DNA of 64,000 nt from Tsukamurella pulmonis (GTDB taxonomy: Bacteria; Actinomycetota; Actinomycetes; Mycobacteriales; Mycobacteriaceae), in NCBI RefSeq assembly GCF_900103175.1, contig NZ_FNLF01000002.1, forward strand, positions 124,001 through 188,000, in the 5' to 3' direction. The notes under the pieces are model-generated. The model was not told the origin of the DNA. It saw only the letters and a program-made list of their open reading frames with translations, and ran no database searches. The position numbers and the translations under genes were made by a program. Positions 49,179 through 58,567 of this stretch are shown in pieces (the first letter of the stretch is position 1; each line of letters starts with the position of its first letter).

Positions 49179-50372
49179 TCAGGCCCGGTTCTCGGCGCTC
49201 TCCTCGAGCTCGAGTAGCTCGGCGAAAGTGTATGTGCCCGTGGGGCGGTCGTTCTCCCCCAGCAGGTACAGCCGCTTGACGGCCACGAGGATCGCCTCGG
49301 CGATCGTGTCGCGCATCTGCGGCGAGGCGAGCACCGCCGCGTCGTGCGGATTGGTCACGTAGCCGACGTCGATCTGCACCGTGGGCATGCGCGTCAGGCG
49401 GACGATGTCCCAGGTGCGGCCGTGGTAGTGGCAGTCGGTCAGCGGCGTCCGCGCGACGATCTCGCGCTGGATGAAGCCCGCCAGGTTGCGGCCGATGTTC
49501 GAGCTGGCGCCGTGCGTGTTGCCGAAGTGGAACGAGGCCACGCCGTGGGCGCGGTCGTTGCGGTAGTGCGCGGTGCGCAGCGCGATCATCATGTCGGCGT
49601 CGAAGGTGTTGGCGGTGTACGCGCGAGTGCTGTCGTCGGCGTCCATGCCGCGCGGGCGCGAGAGGTAGGTCTCCATGCCGGCGGCGGCCATCCGGCCCTC
49701 GAGTCGCGAGCCGAGATCCCAGAGGATCTCCTCCTCGGTGACGGGCCGGCCGTCGGGGCCGCGCACGGCGAGGCCGCGGTCCGGCCCGCCGAGGCCCGGG
49801 TCGATGACGATGCGCTTGCCCGACAGGCGCGGACCGGAGCTGCGGACGTGCTCCTCCTCCTTGATCGCGTGCGGCGATCCGCCGGTCACGCGCGAGCCGA
49901 GGAAGGTGAGCGAGCGCAGCGTGGCCGGGCCGCAGATGCCGTCGGCGACGAGGCCGAACTCGCGCTGATAGGCCGAGAGGCCCAGGTGGGTCTGCGGGCC
50001 GAAGAGGCCGTCGATCATCCCGGCGTAGAAGCCGAGGTTCTGCAGGCGGGCCTGCAGGGCCGCCACGTCGTCGCCCGAGGGGGGCGCGGAGGCGATGTAG
50101 CTGAGCGTGCGCGCGCCCAGCTGGTAGGTGGACTCGCGGAGCGCACGGTAGGTGGCGGGACCGACGACACCGTCGACCAGGAGACCGCGCTGCTGCTGGA
50201 AGGCGCGCGTGGCGCGATCCAGCCGGCGGTCGAAGACCGCCTCGGGGGCCGTCCAGCCCCCGACCACCAACTCGGTGGGGGCCACGTAGTCGCGGAGGAA
50301 ACCCTGATCGGCGAGGATGCCGCGGATCTCCGCCACGGCGCCACCGTGATCACCGAGGCTGATGCGTGGCAT
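49179..50372 (-). CDS. cwlM: CwlM-type amidase-like regulator of peptidoglycan synthesis
   Basis: The 397-residue protein has two peptidoglycan-binding-like repeats (RATRAFQQQRGLLVDGVVGP and LSAYQREFGLVADGICGP) and an Amidase_3 domain (KRIVIDPGLGGPDRGL, later HGRTWDIVRLTRMPTVQIDV). In M. tuberculosis phosphorylated CwlM is cytoplasmic and activates MurA rather than cutting wall; no signal peptide is seen here, consistent with that role. The zinc site looks degenerate: the usual first His of the amidase motif is replaced by PGLGG. It is beside trxA and parB, as in mycobacteria. Confidence 0.93.
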   Translation of the reverse strand: MPRISLGDHGGAVAEIRGILADQGFLRDYVAPTELVVGGWTAPEAVFDRRLDRATRAFQQQRGLLVDGVVGPATYRALRESTYQLGARTLSYIASAPPSGDDVAALQARLQNLGFYAGMIDGLFGPQTHLGLSAYQREFGLVADGICGPATLRSLTFLGSRVTGGSPHAIKEEEHVRSSGPRLSGKRIVIDPGLGGPDRGLAVRGPDGRPVTEEEILWDLGSRLEGRMAAAGMETYLSRPRGMDADDSTRAYTANTFDADMMIALRTAHYRNDRAHGVASFHFGNTHGASSNIGRNLAGFIQREIVARTPLTDCHYHGRTWDIVRLTRMPTVQIDVGYVTNPHDAAVLASPQMRDTIAEAILVAVKRLYLLGENDRPTGTYTFAELLELEESAENRA

Positions 50373-50471
50373 GGAGCACCCTTCGCTAGCTTCCTACGGG
50401 CCGGCGGCCCGAGGACGGGAAATCGTGTACACGATACGGCCTCGGGGCCCACCGGCCAACGCGACGGCGAA

Positions 50472-50795
50472 TCACACCAGGCCGTCGAGCTCCTTGAGGA
50501 TAGCGGACTTGCTCTTCGCGCCGACCAACTTGGTCGTCGGCTTCCCGTTCTGGAACAGGATCAGCGTGGGGATGCTGAGCACCTGGTAGTCGCGGGGCGC
50601 GCCGGGGTTCTGGTCGACCTCGATCTTGGCGAAGGTCACCTTGTCGCCGTGCTCGGCGGCCAGCTGCTCCAGCACCGGTGCGACCACCTTGCAGGGGCCG
50701 CACCAGGTGGCCCAGAAGTCGACGAGCACGGGCTTGTCGGACTGCAGCACCTGCTCGGTGAAGGTGTCGTCGGTGAGGGTGACGATCTCGGCCAT
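50472..50795 (-). CDS. trxA: Thioredoxin
   Basis: The 107-residue protein has the active site WCGPC in VDFWATWCGPCKVVAPV and the cis-Pro loop SIPTLILFQNG. It reduces protein disulfides with electrons from the adjacent thioredoxin reductase. It lies between cwlM and trxB with short gaps and a GAGGAG ribosome-binding site. Confidence 0.97.
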   Translation of the reverse strand: MAEIVTLTDDTFTEQVLQSDKPVLVDFWATWCGPCKVVAPVLEQLAAEHGDKVTFAKIEVDQNPGAPRDYQVLSIPTLILFQNGKPTTKLVGAKSKSAILKELDGLV

Positions 50796-50824
50796 GGTTG
50801 AACTCCTCGGGCGGTGGAAGGGGA

Positions 50825-51781
50825 TTACTGGGCGGCCGCGACTTCGCGGTGGTGGGCGAGCCAGCGCTCGGCGTCGATCGCGGCGGCACAGCCGCTGCCG
50901 GCCGCCGTGATGGCCTGGCGGTAGGTGTGGTCGACCAGATCGCCCGCGGCGAAGACGCCGGGAACGCCCGTCGCGGTGCTGCGGCCCTCGACCTGGACGT
51001 AGCCCTCGTCGTCGACGGTGACCTGGCCCGCGACCAGACCCGAGCGGGGATCGTGGCCGATGGCCACGAACAGCCCGGTGACCTCGAGGGTCTCGACGGC
51101 GCCGGACACGGTGTTCTCCACCAGCAGCGACTCGACGGACTTCTCGCCCTGCACCGCGGTGACCTTGGAGTCGGTGAGGAAGCGGATCTTCTCGTTCGCC
51201 CGCGCGCGGTCGAGCATGATCTTCGAGGCGCGGAAGTTCTCGCTGCGGTGGATGAGCGTGACGGACTTGGCGAACTTGGTCAGGAAGATGGCCTCCTCCA
51301 TCGCGGAGTCGCCGCCGCCCACCACCGCGATGTCCTGATCGCGGAAGAAGAAGCCGTCGCAGGTGGCGCAGGCGCTCACGCCGCGGCCGAGGAGGGCCTC
51401 CTCACCGGGCACGCCCAGGTAGCGCGCAGCGGCGCCCATCGCGAGGATGACGGCGCGCGCGCGGTAGGTGCCCTCGGAGGTGACGACCTCCTTGATCTCC
51501 CCGTCGAGCTGCGCGGACTCCACGTCCTCCATGCGCAGGTCGGCGCCGAAGCGCTGCGCCTGCTCGCGCATCTCGTCCATGAGCTGGGGGCCCATGATGC
51601 CGTTCTGGAAGCCGGGGTAGTTCTCCACCTCGGTGGTGGTCATCAGCGCGCCACCGAAGTTGGTGCCCTCGAACAGGATGGTGCTCAGCTCGGCGCGACC
51701 GGCGTAGACGCCCGCCGTGTACCCGGCCGGACCCGATCCGATGATGATCACGTCCGCGATATCGGTGCCAGCTGCAGTCAT
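50825..51781 (-). CDS. trxB: Thioredoxin reductase
   Basis: The 318-residue flavoenzyme has FAD motif [18 protein letters not shown], the redox pair CATC in [13 protein letters not shown], the NADPH motif [15 protein letters not shown] and the C-terminal FAD motif [16 protein letters not shown]. It reduces thioredoxin with NADPH. It is 29 bp upstream of trxA in the same direction. Confidence 0.97.
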   Translation of the reverse strand: MTAAGTDIADVIIIGSGPAGYTAGVYAGRAELSTILFEGTNFGGALMTTTEVENYPGFQNGIMGPQLMDEMREQAQRFGADLRMEDVESAQLDGEIKEVVTSEGTYRARAVILAMGAAARYLGVPGEEALLGRGVSACATCDGFFFRDQDIAVVGGGDSAMEEAIFLTKFAKSVTLIHRSENFRASKIMLDRARANEKIRFLTDSKVTAVQGEKSVESLLVENTVSGAVETLEVTGLFVAIGHDPRSGLVAGQVTVDDEGYVQVEGRSTATGVPGVFAAGDLVDHTYRQAITAAGSGCAAAIDAERWLAHHREVAAAQ

Positions 51782-51885
51782 CTACCTATCCAACCGTTGA
51801 AGGGGTGCCCGGGCGGTTTCCCCCGGGCCGACATGTGTGCCAACGGTGGCGGGGTTCTGGATGTTCCCGCACCGTCCCGTCCAGG

Positions 51886-52503
51886 TTACGGCGTGCCGGC
51901 GCGTGCGGCGGAGGCACCGCTGAGCACACGGTTCACCAGCACCGACGAGCTCTCCCCCTGCGCGCACGACGGCGTGACGGCGAGCACCCGCAGCTCTCCG
52001 AGCTTTCCGCCGGGCAGCAGCAGCACCGTGGTGTGCGCGCCGCGCAGCTGCATCGATCCGGCGCCCAGCAGCGTCCGCTGGCGGGTGGGCACCGATGCCG
52101 CGTCCAGGCAGCGCCGCAGCGCGGGCGGGTCGGTGAAGGGGCCGCGATCGCCACCGGGAACCGCGGCCGCGAGCAGGACTCCGCTCTCCGGTTCGGCCGG
52201 CACGTCCCGCACGGTGCTCACCGCCACGGAGATGGCCAGCACCCCCACCGCCGCGGCGGCCGCGCCGAGCAGGTACCGCCGTCGCACGCGGGACGGTGCG
52301 GGAGCGGGCGCCGCGCGGATCGCGGCCTCGATGCGCCGGTCTCCGAGGGGGTTGTCGGCGTGCGCGCCCTCGGGCGCGGACCACTGCGCGTACATGCGAT
52401 CGCGGTACTCGGCGAGCGCGGCGTCGAGCCGCTCCTCCTCCGCGCGACTGAGCCGTTGGCGCTCGTCCCCGTCGTCGTCCGCACGCGGTCCTGCTTCCCC
52501 CAT
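51886..52503 (-). CDS. Probable SigM anti-sigma factor (Rv3912-like)
   Basis: The 205-residue protein has an N-terminal cytoplasmic part rich in charged residues (AEEERLDAALAEYRDRMYAQ), one membrane helix (RRYLLGAAAAAVGVLAISVA) and an extracytoplasmic domain with two Cys (residues near RRCLDA and TPSCAQG). No zinc-anti-sigma HxxxCxxC motif is seen. It lies downstream of sigM, where M. tuberculosis has the anti-sigma Rv3912. ATG 52503 has GAGAGGAGG upstream. Confidence 0.85.
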   Translation of the reverse strand: MGEAGPRADDDGDERQRLSRAEEERLDAALAEYRDRMYAQWSAPEGAHADNPLGDRRIEAAIRAAPAPAPSRVRRRYLLGAAAAAVGVLAISVAVSTVRDVPAEPESGVLLAAAVPGGDRGPFTDPPALRRCLDAASVPTRQRTLLGAGSMQLRGAHTTVLLLPGGKLGELRVLAVTPSCAQGESSSVLVNRVLSGASAARAGTP

Positions 52504-52631
52504 CGGAAACCTCCTCTCTTGAATTGGACGCACCAGCCCACCGATCGGTTCCCACCGCTTTCAATACTCGTTGTGCGTCATGCGAACGACCCGCCCGGAT
52601 CCGGGGCGGGGTGCACGACGCGGGGAGACGC

Positions 52632-53270
52632 TCAGCGCAGGAGGCGCTCGAGCCGCACGCGGGCTCGGGCGCGCCGGCTCTTGACGGTGCCCGGCGCCAC
52701 GCCGAGCAGCTCGGCCGCCTGGGTCACGGACAGGCCGTGCATGTCGACGGCGACGATCGCCGCGCGCTGATCCTCGGGCAGCATCCGCAGCGCGGACTCC
52801 ACCGAGAGCCGGCGGTCGAGTTCCTCGGTGCCGCGACCCTCGTCCGAGGCCAGCCCGCTCAGGTCGTCGGGCATGGGCAGCGACGTGCGTACCTGGTTCC
52901 GGCGGGCCCGGTCCAGGCAGGCGTTGACGACGATGCGGTGCAACCAGCTCGCCACCTTGCAGTCGCCGCGGAAGCTCGGCGAGAGCTGGTAGGCGCGCAG
53001 CATGGCGTCCTGCAGGCAGTCCTCCGCGTCGGTGTGGTCGCGGATCGTCCGCAGTGCCGTGGCGCGCAGCTGCCGGCTGTGCCGCCGGAAGAGTTCGGCG
53101 AAGGCGTCACCGTCGCCGCGGGAGGCATCGGCGAGCAGCCGCTCGTCGGAGGCGTGGTCGGAGGCCGGCCCCGTCGGATCCCAGGGCGGCGTCGGGTCTG
53201 TGCCGTGCATATCGGTCACCGGATCCCCCGATCCGGCGGGCCGCGAGATGGTGTTCCCCCACTCGGTCAT
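52632..53270 (-). CDS. sigM: ECF sigma factor SigM
   Basis: The 212-residue sigma factor has region 2 (FAELFRRHSRQLRATALRTI, then DAEDCLQDAMLRAYQ) and region 4 (LPEDQRAAIVAVDMHGLSVT, QAAELLGVAPGTVKSRRARA). It directs RNA polymerase to stress or lipid-related genes. The start at 53270 gives an acidic N-terminal extension; GTG or ATG codons 20 residues further in are also possible. It is 128 bp upstream of the anti-sigma gene in the same direction. Confidence 0.93.
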   Translation of the reverse strand: MTEWGNTISRPAGSGDPVTDMHGTDPTPPWDPTGPASDHASDERLLADASRGDGDAFAELFRRHSRQLRATALRTIRDHTDAEDCLQDAMLRAYQLSPSFRGDCKVASWLHRIVVNACLDRARRNQVRTSLPMPDDLSGLASDEGRGTEELDRRLSVESALRMLPEDQRAAIVAVDMHGLSVTQAAELLGVAPGTVKSRRARARVRLERLLR

Positions 53271-53475
53271 GCACGGATGTTAGAGGGGCCCGATACCGTT
53301 CTGAGACCGTTTCTTTGCAATTCGATCACCGATATCGAAAACGCGCGGATCTTTGCGATCACGCATCCGCTCGCGTTCGGCGTGTGATCGGTCTTACACT
53401 GGAGCGCAAGGCCAGGTGGCGCACCCGTCGCTGTGGATTCTCCATTTCACTGCGCGAGCTATCAGGAGGCCTCTC

Positions 53476-56400
53476 ATGGTCGATTCGTCCCGTCCGTCCC
53501 CGTCCGTGCCCACCGGCGCTGTGCCCGGCTCCCCACTCTCCTCATCCGGCACAGGCGCCGTCCTCGGCACCGGTCCCGGCACCGATCGTGCCGTCGTCGA
53601 CGCCGCCGTCGGTCGTGCCCGCCGCTGGCTGCAGGTCAGTCGCGGTCCCCGCCCCGCCGACGTCGGGCGGCGCGAAGCGGCCGCCACATCCAGTCTCGCA
53701 GCGCTGCTGCATGATCCGAGTGGCGTCGAGTTCACGATGGGCTTCGTCGATCAGGTCGCCCGGCCCGAGGACGATCACGTCGCCGCGAAGGCGCTGCGCC
53801 GGCTCGTCTCCCCCGCCGCCGGTGGCGCTCCCGGACGCGCGTTCATGAGCCCCGTCGACGCCGCGCTGCTGCGCGCGGGCACCGTCGCCGCCGGCATCGC
53901 CCCGTCGATCGCGATGCCCGTGGCCCGCCTGCGACTGCGGCAGCTGGTGGGGCACTTGGTCTTCGACGCCGACGGCGACAAGCTGCAGCGCCGCCTGCGC
54001 CGCGCCCGCGAGGCCGGGGTGCGGCTGAACCTCAACCTGCTCGGCGAGGCCGTGCTCGGCCAGGGCGAGGCCGACAACCGGCTCGCCCGCACCCACGAGC
54101 TGCTCTCGAACCCGTCCGTGGATTACGTCTCGATCAAGGTGAGTTCCGTCGTCGCGCAGCTCAACCCGTGGGATCTCGAGGGCAACCGGGACCGGATCGT
54201 CGAGCGACTGCGACCGCTGTACCGCACCGCCCGCGACGGCGGGAAGTTCGTCAATCTCGACATGGAGGAGTACAAGGACCTCCACCTGACCCTCGAGGTC
54301 TTCACCGCGCTCCTCGACGAGCCCGAGTTCCGTTCCCTCACCGCCGGAATCGTGCTCCAGGCCTACCTTCCCGACGCTCCCGGCGCGATGGCCCGGCTCA
54401 CGGAGTTCGCCCGGCGCCGCGTGGCCGAGGGCGGCGCGCCGATCAAGGTGCGCCTGGTCAAGGGCGCCAACCTCGCGATGGAGCGGGTGGACGCCGAGCT
54501 GCACGACTGGCCGCTCGCGACCTACGGCACCAAGGCCGACGTCGACGCGGACTACCTGCGGATGGTGGACGCCGCGCTGCGGCAGGAGAACGCCGACGCT
54601 CTGCGCATCGGCGTCGCCTCGCAGAACCTTTTCTCCGTGGCGTACGCGGTCGAGTTGGCGGAGCAGCGGAACGTGCAGCGGCAGTTGGACATCGAGATGC
54701 TGCAGGGCATGGCGCCGATGGAGGCCGCCGCCGTCCGCGCGGACGTGGGTTCGCTGATCCTCTACACCCCGGTCGTGCGGACCGGGGACTTCGACGTGGC
54801 CGTGAGCTACCTGGTGCGGCGCCTGGAGGAGAACGCGTCGAGCGAGAACTTCCTGTACTCCATGTTCAGCCCCGACCCGGGCGCGATCGCCCTGGAGGAG
54901 GAGCGCTTCCGCACGGCCGTCGCGCGCCGCCACGCGGTGCAGGACGGGCCGAACCGCGTGCAGGACCGCGGCACCGAGACGGTGCTCGCACAGCACGGCC
55001 CGTTCACCGGCGAGCCGGACACCGACCCGTCCACCCCCGGCAACCGGGCCTGGGCCTGCGCCGCCCTCGCGCGGCCGGACGATGTCGAACCCCCTGCGCA
55101 GGTGAGTGATCCGGCCGCAGTCGACGGAGCCGTCGCGGCGGCGCTCGAGGCCCAGCGGGCGTGGGCGGCGCGGCCGGCGAGCGAGCGGGCGGCCCAGTTG
55201 CACCGTGTCGCCGACGAGCTCGCGCGGCGCCGCGGCGACCTGCTCACCGTGATGTCGTACGAGGCGGGCAAGACCGTCACCGAGGCGGATCCCGAGATCT
55301 CCGAGGCCATCGACTTCGCCCGGTACTACGCGCACAGCGCGTCGGCGCTGCAGGACGACGAGGCCGCGTTCACGCCGCACCGGCTGGTGGTCGTCACCCC
55401 GCCGTGGAACTTCCCCGTCGCGATCCCGCTCGGCGGCGTGCTGGCCGCCCTCGCCGCCGGCGCGGCCGTCATCATCAAGCCCGCCCCGCAGGTCCTGCGC
55501 TGCGGCACCGCCGCGATCGCCGCCCTGCACGCCGCGGGAGTCCCCGAGCACCTCGTGCAGCTCGTCAACGCCGACGAGGCCGATGCCGGTCGCCGGCTGG
55601 TCACCCACCCCGAGGCCGACGCGGTCGTGCTCACCGGGGCCAGCGAGACCGCGGCCCTGTTCCGCGGCTGGCGGCCCGAGCTCGAGCTGCTGGCCGAGAC
55701 GTCCGGCAAGAACGCGATGGTGGTGACGCCGGCCGCCGACCCCGATCTCGCGGTGAACGACCTGGTGCGCAGCGCCTTCGGGCACGCCGGACAGAAGTGC
55801 TCCGCGGCTTCGCTCGCGATCCTCGTGGGCAGTGTCGGCGACTCGCAGCGCTTCCTCGGCCAGCTGCAGGACGCAGTCCGCACCCTCGCCGTGGGCGAGG
55901 GGCACGACCTCGGCACCACGGTCGGCCCGCTCATCGAACCCGCTGCGGGCAAGCTGCTGCGCGGGCTCACGCAGCCCGCTCCGGGCGAGCGCTGGCTCGT
56001 CGAGCCTCGCCGCCTCGACACGGCCGGCCGCCTCTGGTCGCCCGGCGTGCTCGACGGAGTCGCCGAGGGCAGCTGGTTCCACACCACCGAGCTCTTCGGC
56101 CCGGTGCTCGGCATCATGCGCGCCGCGAGCCTCGACGAGGCGCTGCGCCTGCAGAACTCCACCGGGTACGGCCTCACCGCCGGCCTGCACAGCCTCGACC
56201 CCGAGGAGATCGCCCACTGGCGCGAGAAGGTGGAGGCGGGCAACCTCTACATCAACCGGCACATGACCGGAGCCATCGTGCAGCGGCAGTCCTTCGGCGG
56301 CTGGAAGCGCTCCTCGATCGGCCCGGGCGCCAAGGCCGGAGGACCCAACTACGTGGCCCAGTTCGGGCGGTGGGCCGACACCGTCGTGCCGTCCGCACCC

Positions 56401-56967
56401 GAGGTCGCGCCGACGGTGTTCAGCGAGCGGATCATCGCCGGAGCGCGGCACCTCACCGCGGAGGACGTGGCCTGGCTGCACGCCGCGGCCGCGTCCGACC
56501 AGCGGGCGTGGGACGCCGAGTTCGGCGTCGAGCACGACCCGACGGGACTGGCGAGTGAGGCGAACGTCTTCCGCTACCGGCCGCTCCCCCACCTCGAGGT
56601 GCGCGTGGGCGCGGAGGCCCGCCCCCGCGACCTGGTGCGGCTGCAGCTCGCCGCGGCCCGCACCGGCACCCGGCTCGACGTGACGGCGAGCCCCGACGCC
56701 CCGCCGCTGCCCTTCGACGCGCCGGTACACGCGGCGCAGGAGTACGCCGACGGCCTCGCCCGGCGGGCCGAACCCGTGCGCATCCGCGTGCTCGGGACCC
56801 CCGAACCGGAGGTGGCCGCCGCCGCGGCCGCGCACGGGCACAGTGTGCTCCGCGGACAGGTGCTGCTCTCCGGCCGCCGCGAGCTGCTCAGCGTGCTGCG
56901 CGAGCAGGCCGTGAGCACCACGCTGCACCGCTACGGGCACCTCACCGGAGGGACCGGCACCGCGTAG
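53476..56967 (+). CDS. putA: Bifunctional proline dehydrogenase / P5C dehydrogenase PutA
   Basis: The 1163-residue protein has an N-terminal PRODH barrel (VRLNLNLLGEAVLGQGEADN, YVSIKVSSV, KVRLVKGANLAMERVDAEL, and the YAVELAEQRNVQRQLDIEML region). A C-terminal aldehyde-dehydrogenase half follows, with PPWNFPVAIPLGG, the catalytic Glu in LLAETSGKNAMVV and nucleophile Cys in FGHAGQKCSAAS. It oxidises proline to glutamate. There is no N-terminal ribbon-helix-helix DNA-binding domain, so it is not a repressor. AGGAGG precedes ATG 53476. It stands between sigM and murJ, where mycobacteria have no such gene. Confidence 0.95.
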   Translation: MVDSSRPSPSVPTGAVPGSPLSSSGTGAVLGTGPGTDRAVVDAAVGRARRWLQVSRGPRPADVGRREAAATSSLAALLHDPSGVEFTMGFVDQVARPEDDHVAAKALRRLVSPAAGGAPGRAFMSPVDAALLRAGTVAAGIAPSIAMPVARLRLRQLVGHLVFDADGDKLQRRLRRAREAGVRLNLNLLGEAVLGQGEADNRLARTHELLSNPSVDYVSIKVSSVVAQLNPWDLEGNRDRIVERLRPLYRTARDGGKFVNLDMEEYKDLHLTLEVFTALLDEPEFRSLTAGIVLQAYLPDAPGAMARLTEFARRRVAEGGAPIKVRLVKGANLAMERVDAELHDWPLATYGTKADVDADYLRMVDAALRQENADALRIGVASQNLFSVAYAVELAEQRNVQRQLDIEMLQGMAPMEAAAVRADVGSLILYTPVVRTGDFDVAVSYLVRRLEENASSENFLYSMFSPDPGAIALEEERFRTAVARRHAVQDGPNRVQDRGTETVLAQHGPFTGEPDTDPSTPGNRAWACAALARPDDVEPPAQVSDPAAVDGAVAAALEAQRAWAARPASERAAQLHRVADELARRRGDLLTVMSYEAGKTVTEADPEISEAIDFARYYAHSASALQDDEAAFTPHRLVVVTPPWNFPVAIPLGGVLAALAAGAAVIIKPAPQVLRCGTAAIAALHAAGVPEHLVQLVNADEADAGRRLVTHPEADAVVLTGASETAALFRGWRPELELLAETSGKNAMVVTPAADPDLAVNDLVRSAFGHAGQKCSAASLAILVGSVGDSQRFLGQLQDAVRTLAVGEGHDLGTTVGPLIEPAAGKLLRGLTQPAPGERWLVEPRRLDTAGRLWSPGVLDGVAEGSWFHTTELFGPVLGIMRAASLDEALRLQNSTGYGLTAGLHSLDPEEIAHWREKVEAGNLYINRHMTGAIVQRQSFGGWKRSSIGPGAKAGGPNYVAQFGRWADTVVPSAPEVAPTVFSERIIAGARHLTAEDVAWLHAAAASDQRAWDAEFGVEHDPTGLASEANVFRYRPLPHLEVRVGAEARPRDLVRLQLAAARTGTRLDVTASPDAPPLPFDAPVHAAQEYADGLARRAEPVRIRVLGTPEPEVAAAAAAHGHSVLRGQVLLSGRRELLSVLREQAVSTTLHRYGHLTGGTGTA

Positions 56968-56976
56968 CCGCGCCCG

Positions 56977-57576
56977 CTAGGCCCACACGCCGGAGCTGCC
57001 CCGCCGGTGACTGCCGATGAGGTGATCGTCGACGATGCCCACCGCCTGCATCAGCGCGTACATGGTGGTGGGCCCGACGAACCGGAAACCCCGGCGGCGC
57101 AGCTCCTTCGACAGCGCGATCGACTCCGGCGACGTGGCCGCCACCTCGGCCATGGTGCGCGGGGCCGGGGTGCGCTCGGGCTGGAAGGACCACACCAGAT
57201 CCACCAGCCCGCCGTCCTCGCGCAGCGCGAGGACGGCGCGGGCGTTGCCGATGGTGGCCTCGATCTTCTGCCGATTGCGGATGATGCCCGGATCGGCCAT
57301 CAGGCGCTCGACGTCCCCCTCGTCGAACGCGGCCACCGCATCGGGATCGAAGTCGGCGAAGCCGGCGCGGAACGCCGGCCGCTTGCGCAGCACCGTGGCC
57401 CACGACAGTCCCGCCTGGAAACCCTCCAGCGAGATGCGTTCGTAGAGGCCGCGCTCGTCGCGGATCGGCATGCCCCACTCGGTGTCGTAGTACTCGCGCA
57501 GCAGGCCCTCGGCCGCCCAGGCCGGTCGCGCCAGACCGTCCTCGCCGATCACCACACCGTCGTCGTGTTCCGTCAT
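56977..57576 (-). CDS. tag: DNA-3-methyladenine glycosylase I (Tag)
   Basis: The 199-residue enzyme has Tag-family motifs: YYDTEWGMPIRDERGLYERI, LEGFQAGLSWATVLRKRPAF, NRQKIEATIGNARAVLAL and RRRGFRFVGPTTMYALMQAV. It removes 3-methyladenine from alkylated DNA. The protein contains no Cys, so the zinc snap of E. coli Tag is absent. ATG 57576 has GAGGGGG upstream; a longer frame to 57810 is not needed. It is convergent with putA. Confidence 0.92.
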   Translation of the reverse strand: MTEHDDGVVIGEDGLARPAWAAEGLLREYYDTEWGMPIRDERGLYERISLEGFQAGLSWATVLRKRPAFRAGFADFDPDAVAAFDEGDVERLMADPGIIRNRQKIEATIGNARAVLALREDGGLVDLVWSFQPERTPAPRTMAEVAATSPESIALSKELRRRGFRFVGPTTMYALMQAVGIVDDHLIGSHRRGSSGVWA

Positions 57577-57688
57577 CTCGTCCCCCTCGATCGAGCGCGC
57601 CCGGCGGGCGCCGTCCTCGCACCGTAGGGCACGACACCGACAAGTCCGCCGTAAGCGTCCCTTCAGTGGCATCGACGAGGATCGGCCC

Positions 57689-58567
57689 ATGTCCGTCCGA
57701 ACCGACCCGCTCCGGCTGCTGCGGGCCCGCTGGTGCCTGCTCGCGGCGGCGCAGCCCGTGCTCGCGGCCGGCGGCGCGCCGCTACCCTTCCGGGTCACCG
57801 TCGACGGCACCGAGCGCGGCGTCGCCCGGTACGACGCCTCGTCGACCGCCGGCGCGACGCTCGCCTGGTTCGGCCCGGACCGCGCCGTGCTCTCCTGCGG
57901 CGATCTCGGGTGGCACGTGCCGGGAGCGCCGGGGGCCGCCGAGCGGATGGCGGGCGGACCGTCGTGGCTCGAGCACGTGTCGGCCCTCGATCACCGGCTC
58001 AGCGCCGGCCGGTACGGCTGGGCCGGGGTCTGGGACGGGGGCGGGTTCGATGCCGGGGAGGCCCCGGAGCCCGGTGCGCCGCTCCCCCCGGTCGGCAGCG
58101 CGGACGAGGTGGTGGCCGCCCTCGCCGGACGTCTCGAGAACGGCGACGGACTGCAGCACGTGGTCCGGATGTGCGAGTACGAGTGGCTCGACGCCGCCTC
58201 GTGGCGCGCCGCGTTCGGCGGCTTCGCACCGGAGCGGATGCTCGACGAGGCATGGCTCCGGCTGCGCGAGTGGGGTCTGACCCAGTGGACGGGCGACGGT
58301 CCGCGCTACGAGGGTGTGCCGGGCCGCACGCCCGAGCGGGCCCGCGCCGTCGCGGCCGAGCACGCTCGCGAACGGGGGATGCAGATCCCGGAGGAGGTCC
58401 GGGTGGAGTCCGCGTTGCGGACTCGAACAGGCTGGCGCGTAAGGTTCCTCGACTACCGGGACGTGGAATCCGGTCGGCCGCTGGTGATCTCGGTGCCCGA
58501 TACGGGGCCCGCGTGGATCGAAACCGCGGCGCGGGTCATCAGGATCCCTGGAACGCGACCTGATTGA
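57689..58567 (+). CDS. Hypothetical protein (292 residues)
   Basis: No family is recognised. The protein has strongly coding codon use, an Arg-rich N-terminus (VRTDPLRLLRARWCLLAAAQ), then alternating strands and helices with a central acidic region. It starts at ATG 57689, with ACGAGGATC upstream, and is divergent from tag by 112 bp. Its last 29 bases overlap the murJ 3' end (convergent). It may be an enzyme or binding protein of unknown role. Confidence 0.7.
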   Translation: MSVRTDPLRLLRARWCLLAAAQPVLAAGGAPLPFRVTVDGTERGVARYDASSTAGATLAWFGPDRAVLSCGDLGWHVPGAPGAAERMAGGPSWLEHVSALDHRLSAGRYGWAGVWDGGGFDAGEAPEPGAPLPPVGSADEVVAALAGRLENGDGLQHVVRMCEYEWLDAASWRAAFGGFAPERMLDEAWLRLREWGLTQWTGDGPRYEGVPGRTPERARAVAAEHARERGMQIPEEVRVESALRTRTGWRVRFLDYRDVESGRPLVISVPDTGPAWIETAARVIRIPGTRPD

